Source: a bacterium (GTDB lineage Bacteria; Planctomycetota; J058; JAJDCP01). Taken from it: a stretch of 16,476 nucleotides of DNA. Positions 1-5,850 of the stretch are shown piece after piece. The position numbers and the translations under genes were made by a program. The notes below the pieces were generated by a model, which worked only from the letters and a program-made list of their open reading frames with translations, was not told where the DNA came from and searched no databases. Location: NCBI GenBank assembly GCA_030428695.1, contig JAUIEM010000219.1, positions 1 to 16,476 on the forward strand, given 5' to 3'. Each line of letters opens with the position of its first letter. Position 1 is the first letter of the stretch.

Positions 1-27
1 GTAGATGCCGAACCGTGTCATGTCCAT
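1..27 (-). CDS. Possible first codons of a further minus-strand gene
   Basis: An ATG at base 27 on the minus strand opens nine codons (MDMTRFGIY) that run off the left edge. It lies ten bases after the stop of the potassium-channel gene, a spacing that fits the tight packing of this strand. No good Shine-Dalgarno precedes it and nine residues cannot be assigned to a family, so it is only a pointer to what may follow. Confidence 0.2.
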
Positions 28-37
28 CCCGGTCGGC

Positions 38-517
38 TCAGCCCCGGCCGCGCTGGCGCCGGAACGCGCGGTCCCGTTCGCTGCGGGTGTCGAGCAGCTC
101 GCGGATCACGTGGCGCCCGGTGAAGCCGCCGCCGCAGACGATGGTGTGGCCGTCCAGCTTGCGGATGCTGCGGTCCATCTTCCGTTTCCTCCACAGCTGC
201 TGCACGCTGCCGTCGACCATGAACGCCGTGATGGTCGAGAAGAAGTTGAGGAAGGCCCCGACGCCGAGCACCAGCAGCAGGGTGGTGAAGACCCGCCCCG
301 CCGGGTTGCCGCTCAGGTCAATGACCTCCCCGTAGCCGACCGTGGTCAGCGTGATCACGGTCATGTACACCGCGTCGAGCAGCCCGTACTCCGGCCGCCC
401 GATCGCGAGGTAGCCGACCACCCCGATCAGGAACACCAGCACGACCAGCAGCGCCGAGCGGATCAGCCGCCGCGTGACCACCTGGGCCGTCTCGTACGGG
501 GGCGTCGGCACCGCCAC
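38..517 (-). CDS. Two-TM potassium channel with truncated RCK (TrkA-N) domain
   Basis: A 159-residue ion-channel protein of the inner membrane. TM1 is about residues 21-39, the pore loop carries the K+ selectivity filter TVGYGE (59-64), and TM2 is about 78-101. A basic linker (KRKMDR) leads into the start of an RCK nucleotide-binding domain, visible as a beta strand and glycine-rich turn (HTIVCGGGFTGRHV, about 124-137). In the family the RCK domain runs some 120 residues further. Here the frame ends 16 residues later with an Arg-rich tail, and neither other minus-strand frame continues the domain. The start is GTG at 517, with a GGGAGG Shine-Dalgarno about 7 bases upstream. The gene follows the opine dehydrogenase by 12 bp, so co-transcription is likely. 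The channel core is secure; whether the short form works as a tetramer without its ligand-gating domain is unknown. Confidence 0.85.
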   Translation of the reverse strand: MAVPTPPYETAQVVTRRLIRSALLVVLVFLIGVVGYLAIGRPEYGLLDAVYMTVITLTTVGYGEVIDLSGNPAGRVFTTLLLVLGVGAFLNFFSTITAFMVDGSVQQLWRKRKMDRSIRKLDGHTIVCGGGFTGRHVIRELLDTRSERDRAFRRQRGRG

Positions 518-529
518 GGAGCGCCCTCC

Positions 530-1621
530 CTACAGCGCGACGATCGCCTCGGGCGCGAGCTCTCCGAGCCCGAGGCGGGCGAGATTCCGCCCCTCGGCCC
601 GGAAGTCGCGGCCGTACATCAGGTCGGCGAGGGCGATCACCGCGTCGATCGCCGGGGTCTTCACCGCGAAGGCGCGCCCGAGCTCCGAGGTCGGCACCAG
701 CCCCGTCGGCACGTCCTCGACGACGTAGCGCAGCCCGCGCTTGGCCTCGACGCCGGACAGCGCGGGGGCCTTGATGCCCTTGTAGGTCTCGGTGGTCTGC
801 AGGGCGTCGTACAGGCTCTCGCCCGTCGCCCCGTAGTTCTCCCGCAGCCAGTCGACGACCCCGGGCAGGCGCAGACCCATCGCCTGGGCGACCGCCCGCC
901 GCTCGGCGTCGAGCCGCTCGACGGTCGCCGCGATCGACGGCGTGAAGCCGTCGATGTAGTAGTCGAACGGCACCCCGGCCTCCATGCGGCCGAGGTTGAG
1001 CAGGGTCGGGCCGGGGTGGAAGAGCATGCCGATGTTGTGCAGCGAGGTCTCCCACAGACCTCCGGGAGCCCGGACGAACTGCGGGAAGACCGCCTGCAGC
1101 GTGGCGAAGAAGTCGTCGAGGGCGGCGTCGCTCCTGCCCGCGCAGGGCACCCGCTGCTTGAGGCCGAAGATCTGCACGCGGTTGCCGGTGCGGCGGCAGG
1201 CGTAGAGGATCGACTGCGCCTCGACGACGACCACGCCCTCCGGGCCGCCGTGCGCGGCCAGGGTGTGCGCGACCTCGAGCGCGCCGCCGGTGCGGCCCGG
1301 GGTCAGCAGCAGCTGCTGGCCGGCGCGCAAGCAGGGCGCGAGGGCCTGGGCGAGCTCGCGGTGGAAGTGGGCGGGGACGGTGCAGAGGAGGAAGTCGGCG
1401 CCGTCGACCGCCGCGGCGAGGTCGGTGGTCACGAGGTCGAGCACGAGGGGCGCAGGCGACGACAGCTCGCCCTCGAGGTGCAGGCGGTTGCCGTCGGCCT
1501 GCAGGGCCTCGAGCTGGGCCGGCAGCTTGTCGGTCAGGCGCACCTCCTGACCCTGCAGCTTGAGGTGGGCGGCGTACGCGCAGCCCGCGTTGCCCGCTCC
1601 GATCACGGCGAATGTCGGCAT
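530..1621 (-). CDS. NAD/NADP octopine/nopaline (opine) dehydrogenase family protein
   Basis: A 363-residue cytoplasmic oxidoreductase. The N-terminal Rossmann fold opens immediately with VIGAGNAG (about 6-13), the dinucleotide-binding loop. The C-terminal half matches the opine dehydrogenase domain, with the conserved stretch HNIGMLFHPGPTLLN (about 195-209, His202 a likely catalytic residue) and RYVVEDVPTGLVP (298-310). Family members reductively couple an amino acid to a 2-oxo acid, or run the reverse reaction, using NAD(P)H; the substrate cannot be read from sequence. I chose ATG 1621, not a longer frame opening at 1735, because GGAGGA sits 7 bases upstream and the Rossmann strand should begin at the N-terminus. 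It lies 12 bp before the potassium-channel gene and 120 bp after the preceding membrane-protein gene, so it may have its own promoter. Confidence 0.85.
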   Translation of the reverse strand: MPTFAVIGAGNAGCAYAAHLKLQGQEVRLTDKLPAQLEALQADGNRLHLEGELSSPAPLVLDLVTTDLAAAVDGADFLLCTVPAHFHRELAQALAPCLRAGQQLLLTPGRTGGALEVAHTLAAHGGPEGVVVVEAQSILYACRRTGNRVQIFGLKQRVPCAGRSDAALDDFFATLQAVFPQFVRAPGGLWETSLHNIGMLFHPGPTLLNLGRMEAGVPFDYYIDGFTPSIAATVERLDAERRAVAQAMGLRLPGVVDWLRENYGATGESLYDALQTTETYKGIKAPALSGVEAKRGLRYVVEDVPTGLVPTSELGRAFAVKTPAIDAVIALADLMYGRDFRAEGRNLARLGLGELAPEAIVAL

Positions 1622-1661
1622 GGGTCCGTCCTCCGAAGATGGATGGTGGAGCAAATGGCGG

Positions 1662-1680
1662 ACCGCCCTCGTCGGGCGGT
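1662..1680 (-). other. GC-rich hairpin ahead of the opine dehydrogenase gene
   Basis: A perfect 7-bp inverted repeat (ACCGCCC / GGGCGGT) with a 5-base loop lies between two minus-strand genes. No run of T follows on the minus strand, so a rho-independent terminator for the gene ending at 1742 is only weakly supported. If transcription starts near 1699 it would lie in the leader of the dehydrogenase mRNA. Confidence 0.3.
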
Positions 1681-1705
1681 TCCCGGCCCCTGACGTTTCC
1701 GGACC

Positions 1706-1735
1706 GTAACACACGCGGCACGGTCGTGTTTCCAA
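1706..1735 (-). promoter_or_regulatory. Candidate promoter for opine dehydrogenase / K+ channel pair
   Basis: On the minus strand TTGGAA (1730-1735) and TGTTAC (1706-1711) are separated by 18 bases, a sigma-70-like layout. The -10 match is poor. The position, just after the upstream stop codon and about 85 bases before ATG 1621, is reasonable. Confidence 0.25.
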
Positions 1736-1741
1736 CCCGTC

Positions 1742-3361
1742 CTACCCGTCCTCGACGCCGAGCAGCACCGTGCGCAAGCTGCGGGCGAGAGGACGCAGCA
1801 CGTCGGGACGCTCGGCGACGGCGAGCACGTGATGGCGCTCGTTGTGCAACGCGCTCAGCACGTGGCAGACCCGGAAGTCCCGCACGTGCAGGGTGACCGG
1901 ACCGTCGAGGACCTCCGCCCCCGAGGCGCGCGACAGGCACAGCCGGCGCTCGGCGTCGATGCTCCAGGAGCGCACGCGCGACACCTGGATCAGGGGCTGC
2001 ACCGCGGCGACCAAGGTGCAGCCGACGGCGAGCGGCCACACCCACAGCGGCAGGGGGAACACGAGCAGCCCGGCGCTGAGGGCCGCGCCGATCAGCGTTC
2101 CGGTCGCGCCCGCCGTGCCCGCAGGATCGGCCGGGACCAGGCTGGGGCGGGCGTCCCGCCAGCGCAGCAGGAAGCCGGCGATCGCGTCCTCGTAGTGCAG
2201 GTTGCGCCCGTACAGCTCGTCGGGCTCGAGCAGCTGGGCGCCGCGCAAGGGGCGGCCGGTCAGCTGGGCGATGCCGCGCGCGATGCGCTCGACGACCTGG
2301 TTGTCCGCGTGCGCGAGCAGGTGGACGTGGAAGCCCTCGTAGCCGACCAGCACCAGGCTCAGGCCGCGCTCCTCCCCGCCGCCGTGCAGCTCGATGCCGG
2401 TGAAAGGCTGCGCCGGTGGCAGGGTGTCGTCACCGAAACGCCAGCCCCGGCGCACCGACAGCCAGGCGCCGGGCTTGATCAGCACCGTGGTCTGGCGGAC
2501 GAAGCGGATGAGCATCCAGGCGCTGGCCGCCAACCAGGGCACGGCGAGCAGCCACCAGAGGGGGTCGATGCGCACGCGGGTCATGCGCACGGCGTAGGCG
2601 TACGACACCACGGTCCCGAAGGTCAGGAAGCCGATCATGCCGAGGGCGGCGTAGAAGCCGCTGGGGCGGTAGCGCAGCCGCAGCTCCCCCGGCGCCTCGA
2701 CGACCTGCAGGCTGCCGCCGGGCACCCGCACGTCCCGCACCGTGTCTTCGACCAGGCTGGTGTCACCCGGCGGTGTCGCGTACCGCAAGCCGAGCCAGGC
2801 CCGGATCGCCAGCGCGAGCCGCTGCAGCCCCTCGGGCACCCGGTCGACGGCGAGGGTCAGCGGCGGCCGGTCGGCGAAGCAGAGGAGCAGCCCGTAGCGC
2901 AAGCTGGCGATCGGGTAGCGCCGGGAGACCACCAGCACCGCGGTCACCTCGCGGTCCTCGATCTCCCGCTCCCCGATCTTGAGCCGCTGCCGCTCGCGGT
3001 CGTGACGCAGGACGCAGCCGCGCCGGTGGCGCAGCGCGGGCAGGAGCAGGGTGGCCGCGCCGAGGCCCAGCCCGGCCCAGACCGGCAGGAAGCGGGGCGC
3101 GACCAGCGCCTGGACCGCGGCTCCGGCCAGCACCAGGGCGAAGGTCAAGCCGACCCCGATCAGCTCGGCCCAGCCTTCGGCGGTGATGCGCCAGCGCGCC
3201 TGATGGCCCTCGATCGTCAGCTCGTAGATGCTGGAGCTGGTGAGACCCAGGCTCGCCCGGCCCCGCGAGCCGAGCAACGGCGTCCAACGCAACGCGTGGC
3301 GCGCGAAGGTCCGCGCCGGGCGCAGGGGCGGGACCGCCCCTCCGTCCGCGGCCGATGTCAA
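1742..3361 (-). CDS. Integral membrane protein with three repeated TM-hairpin/beta modules
   Basis: I do not recognise a named family for this 539-residue protein. It appears to contain three copies of one unit: a pair of transmembrane helices, a basic turn, a beta-rich cytoplasmic region and a terminal amphipathic helix. The TM pairs are about 64-86/91-111, 236-256/268-287 and 421-437/438-457. The unit ends align by eye: VPEGLQRLALAIRAWLG (about 175-191), DNQVVERIARGIAQLTG (353-369) and RPDVLRPLARSLRTVLLG (518-535). The layout recalls bacterial PH-like membrane domains, which is inference. There is no signal peptide. The start is TTG at 3361, overlapping the upstream stop (TTGA), with AAGGA about 9 bases before it, so translation is probably coupled to the small gene in front. 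That coupling suggests the two products act together. Confidence 0.75.
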   Translation of the reverse strand: MTSAADGGAVPPLRPARTFARHALRWTPLLGSRGRASLGLTSSSIYELTIEGHQARWRITAEGWAELIGVGLTFALVLAGAAVQALVAPRFLPVWAGLGLGAATLLLPALRHRRGCVLRHDRERQRLKIGEREIEDREVTAVLVVSRRYPIASLRYGLLLCFADRPPLTLAVDRVPEGLQRLALAIRAWLGLRYATPPGDTSLVEDTVRDVRVPGGSLQVVEAPGELRLRYRPSGFYAALGMIGFLTFGTVVSYAYAVRMTRVRIDPLWWLLAVPWLAASAWMLIRFVRQTTVLIKPGAWLSVRRGWRFGDDTLPPAQPFTGIELHGGGEERGLSLVLVGYEGFHVHLLAHADNQVVERIARGIAQLTGRPLRGAQLLEPDELYGRNLHYEDAIAGFLLRWRDARPSLVPADPAGTAGATGTLIGAALSAGLLVFPLPLWVWPLAVGCTLVAAVQPLIQVSRVRSWSIDAERRLCLSRASGAEVLDGPVTLHVRDFRVCHVLSALHNERHHVLAVAERPDVLRPLARSLRTVLLGVEDG

Positions 3362-3630
3362 GCGGCGGTGTCCTTGCCGGTGAAGTGGACCGTGCGGATC
3401 GCCGCGTAGGAGACGCGCTCCGGCGCGTCCTTCCCCGGCAGATAGACCTGGACATAGGGCTCGGGCGCGGCGGCGTTCTTGTTGAACAGGTAGCCGTCGA
3501 TCGAGCGGCCGTCGTGCAACAGCAGGGTCGTGTCGCCCCTGTAGTCGAAGGCGAGATCGATCAGCCGGGTCAGGGGAAGATCCTCGGCAGGCTCGGGCTT
3601 CCAGCCCTCGAGCTTCTCGGGTACGGACAT
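3358..3630 (-). CDS. Small conserved hypothetical protein, Sm/SH3-like beta barrel
   Basis: A 90-residue soluble protein with no signal peptide or membrane segment. After a polar N-terminus it shows a pattern of short beta strands: TTLLLHDG (about 34-41), SIDGYLFNKN (43-52), YVQVYLP (59-65) and a last pair around VSYAAIRTVHFTGKD (73-87). A Asp-Gly turn after strand one and a closing I..I-H-F strand are what Sm-like or SH3-like barrels look like, but this is a fold guess only. ATG 3630 has GGAGG 6 bases upstream. The gene begins 11 bp after the aldehyde dehydrogenase stop and its own stop overlaps the start of the three-module membrane protein by 4 bases. The family seems conserved, but I know no function for it. 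Confidence 0.75.
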   Translation of the reverse strand: MSVPEKLEGWKPEPAEDLPLTRLIDLAFDYRGDTTLLLHDGRSIDGYLFNKNAAAPEPYVQVYLPGKDAPERVSYAAIRTVHFTGKDTAA

Positions 3631-3641
3631 CGGCGCCTCCG

Positions 3642-5003
3642 CTATGCGACCCAGACGGTCTTGCAGTTCATGAACTCGAGGATGCCGGCGCGCCCGAGCT
3701 CCCGCCCGTAGCCGGACAGCTTGACGCCGCCGAAGGGCATCCGCGGGTCGGACTTGACCAGCTCATTGACGAACACCGCGCCGGCCTCGATCTCGGCCGC
3801 GAGCCGTTCGCCCCGGGCGCGGTCCGCGGTCCACACGCTCGCCCCCAGACCGTAGCGGGAGAGGTTCGCCAGGCGCAGGGCGTCCTCTTCCGAGTCGGCG
3901 CGGATCAGCGCCGCGAGCGGCCCGAAGGTCTCTTCGTCGAAGGCCGCCATGCCCGGTTTCACGTCGCCGAGCACGGTCGGCGCGTAGTAGCAGCCCGGCC
4001 GGTCGACCCGCGCGCCGCCGCACAGTAGCGTCGCGCCGGCGGCGACGGACGCTTCCACCTGGCGCTCGAGGTCGGCGACCAGGTCGTCCCGCGCCAGGGG
4101 CCCGATGTCGGTGTCCTCGTCGAGGGCCGGTCCGACCTGCAGGGCCTGCATCCGCGCGACGAAGGCGCGCTGGAACTCCGGGAGCACATCCTTGTGGACG
4201 ATGAAGCGCTTCGCGGCGATGCAGCTCTGGCCGTTGTTGATGCAGCGCGCCTTGACGCCGACCTCCGCGGCCCGCTCGATGTCCGCGTCCTCGAGCACGA
4301 TGAAGGGGTCCGAGCCGCCGAGCTCGAGCACGGTCTTCTTCAGCGCCGCGCCCGCCGCTTCCGCCACCTTGCTGCCCGCCGCCTCGCTGCCGGTCAGGGC
4401 GCAGGCCTTGACCGCCGGGTGCTCGATGACCGCGCGCACCGCCGACGAGCCGATCAGCAGCGTCGTGAAGCAGCCTTCGGGGAAGCCGGCCTCGCGGAAC
4501 AGCCGCTCGATCGCCAGGGCGCAGCCGGGCACGTTCGAGGCGTGCTTCAGCACCCCGACGTTGCCGGCCATCAGCGCCGGCACCGCGAAGCGGAAGACCT
4601 GCCAGAAGGGGAAGTTCCACGGCATCACCGCGAGCAGCACGCCGAGCGGGTCGTAGCGCACGAAGCTGTGCCGGGCGCCGGTCGCGACCTCCTCGGGGGC
4701 GAGGTAGGCACGCGCCGACTCGGCGTAGTGCTCGCACAGCCAGGCGCACTTGTTCACCTCGGCGCGGGCGCTGCCGACCGGCTTCCCCATCTCCTGCGCC
4801 ATCAACACCGACAGGCTCTCGCTCTGGGCGCGGAGCAGCCCGGCGAGCGTCCGCATTCCGGCGGAGCGGCGCGGGAAGTCGGTGCGGCGCCAGCTCTGGT
4901 AACGCTCGGCGGCGCGCGCGAGGGCGGCCTGCACCTGGGCGGCGTCGTGGGCTTCGTAGCTCTGGATGGTCTCGCCCGTGCTCGGGTCGACGGCGGTGAT
5001 CAT
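3642..5003 (-). CDS. NAD(P)-dependent succinate-semialdehyde dehydrogenase (Sad/YneI-like ALDH)
   Basis: A complete 453-residue cytoplasmic aldehyde dehydrogenase. Landmarks are MPWNFPFWQV (127-136, with the oxyanion-hole Asn130), Lys153 in VLKHASN, the general base Glu227 in LELGGSDPF, the nucleophile Cys261 in NNGQSCIAAKRF, and EETFGP (357-362). The wording LELGGSDPFIVL and the GRELG motif near the C-terminus resemble E. coli Sad (YneI) more than GabD, so oxidation of succinate semialdehyde to succinate is the best call. Other aliphatic semialdehydes are possible. ATG 5003 has GGAGGA just upstream. The gene follows the cytochrome c gene by 15 bp and precedes the small barrel protein by 11 bp, which points to one transcript. 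Length and all catalytic residues are normal. Confidence 0.93.
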   Translation of the reverse strand: MITAVDPSTGETIQSYEAHDAAQVQAALARAAERYQSWRRTDFPRRSAGMRTLAGLLRAQSESLSVLMAQEMGKPVGSARAEVNKCAWLCEHYAESARAYLAPEEVATGARHSFVRYDPLGVLLAVMPWNFPFWQVFRFAVPALMAGNVGVLKHASNVPGCALAIERLFREAGFPEGCFTTLLIGSSAVRAVIEHPAVKACALTGSEAAGSKVAEAAGAALKKTVLELGGSDPFIVLEDADIERAAEVGVKARCINNGQSCIAAKRFIVHKDVLPEFQRAFVARMQALQVGPALDEDTDIGPLARDDLVADLERQVEASVAAGATLLCGGARVDRPGCYYAPTVLGDVKPGMAAFDEETFGPLAALIRADSEEDALRLANLSRYGLGASVWTADRARGERLAAEIEAGAVFVNELVKSDPRMPFGGVKLSGYGRELGRAGILEFMNCKTVWVA

Positions 5004-5018
5004 CGCGTCCTCCAGCCT

Positions 5019-5783
5019 CTAGGGGGCGGTCGGCAGGGTCTGGCAGTGGGCGCCAAGGTCCTTGAGCTGCTGCGCGCTGATGTCCGCCGCCAGGCCGACG
5101 GGCATGTCGGTGCCGGGCTGGCCGAAGCGGATCTTGTGGACGAGCTCCCAGGGGTTCTCCGTCGCGATCAGCCCGACCCAGTCCTCGTAGTCGGCGTCCT
5201 CGCCGGGAGCCTCGAGGCCGGTGTCGCCGTGGCAGCTCGCGCAGCGCTTGTTCTCGCCGATGTTGCGGGTGAAGAGCGGCTCGCCGGCGGCGGCGTCGCC
5301 GAGGAACTTCCCTTCGGCGTCGATCAGCGTCGCGGTGTCGACCATCCCGCCCTGGACGAAGGCGACGAGATCGGCGATCGCCTGGTCATCGAGGCCGGCG
5401 GCGCCGTAGCCGTGGGCCTCCTTGAGCAGGCTGGTCAGCTGCTCGGCGGACTTGTCGCTGCCGAGGATGCCGGGGAAGCCGGTGCGGTGGCTTCCCCCGC
5501 CGTAGACGCCGTCGACGCCCTTGTAGTCCCAGCCGTGGCACTCCTTGCAGCGCCAGGTGGTCGGGCCGGTGCGGGTGTTCGCGTCCTTGTCGGGGCGCGC
5601 GGCCCACAACGGATGCTCCCCCTCGGGGGCCTCGACCTCGGCGGTCGCCCACCACTTGTCGTAGAGCTGGCCGCCGCGGGCGACATCCCCGGTCAGGGCA
5701 GGGGTCGGATCGGGATCGGGGGCGCTGTCGCCGCAGCCGACCAGGCACAGGGCGAGGGCGGACAGGAGCAGCCGATGGAACAT
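5019..5783 (-). CDS. Dihaem cytochrome c lipoprotein
   Basis: A 254-residue exported electron carrier. Residues 1-17 form a lipoprotein signal ending in LVGC (Cys17), followed by a Pro/Asp-rich tether. Two c-type haem sites are visible: CKECH (79-83) and CASCH (181-185). Met227 in GTDMP is a likely axial ligand of the second haem; the ligand of the first is less clear (Met147 in GGM is a candidate). The stretch TWRCKECHGWDYKG is typical of a widespread family of membrane-anchored c-type cytochromes of uncertain partner. Maturation needs a cytochrome c assembly system, not seen here. ATG 5783 has GAGG about 8 bases upstream. It is first in a tight series with the aldehyde dehydrogenase. The two enzymes sit on opposite sides of the membrane, so any functional link is indirect. 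Confidence 0.92.
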   Translation of the reverse strand: MFHRLLLSALALCLVGCGDSAPDPDPTPALTGDVARGGQLYDKWWATAEVEAPEGEHPLWAARPDKDANTRTGPTTWRCKECHGWDYKGVDGVYGGGSHRTGFPGILGSDKSAEQLTSLLKEAHGYGAAGLDDQAIADLVAFVQGGMVDTATLIDAEGKFLGDAAAGEPLFTRNIGENKRCASCHGDTGLEAPGEDADYEDWVGLIATENPWELVHKIRFGQPGTDMPVGLAADISAQQLKDLGAHCQTLPTAP

Positions 5784-5812
5784 GCGCGAGACCTCGGTAC
5801 GGGGTGCCGCGC

Positions 5813-5842
5813 ATTGTACCGGCTCGCCGGCCGCCCCTGCAA
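5813..5842 (-). promoter_or_regulatory. Candidate promoter upstream of the cytochrome c gene
   Basis: On the minus strand TTGCAG (5837-5842) and TACAAT (5813-5818) are 18 bases apart. The -10 box matches sigma-70 consensus at five of six bases, unusual in so GC-rich a stretch; the -35 box matches mainly at TTG. Transcription would start near 5806, giving a short leader before ATG 5783. It could drive the cytochrome-dehydrogenase-barrel-membrane protein series separately from the large lipoprotein. Confidence 0.4.
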
Positions 5843-5850
5843 ACCGCGCC

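Noticed and set aside
20..70. Possible tandem repeat in the Asn/Gly/Thr-rich linker of the large lipoprotein (protein residues 20-70, bases about 7807-7959)
   Set aside because: Low-complexity linker composition only; no unit repeats exactly at the DNA level.
1..90. Frameshift that would restore the K+ channel's RCK domain
   Set aside because: Both alternative minus-strand frames were translated to the window edge or their stop and neither gives RCK-like strands, so a simple single indel is not supported.
5..1693. 562-codon plus-strand open frame opposite the opine dehydrogenase and channel genes
   Set aside because: Composition-driven: Arg/Gly/Val/Ala/Asp/Glu/His-rich, no recognisable motif, and it lies antisense to two genes with clear family motifs and Shine-Dalgarno sites.
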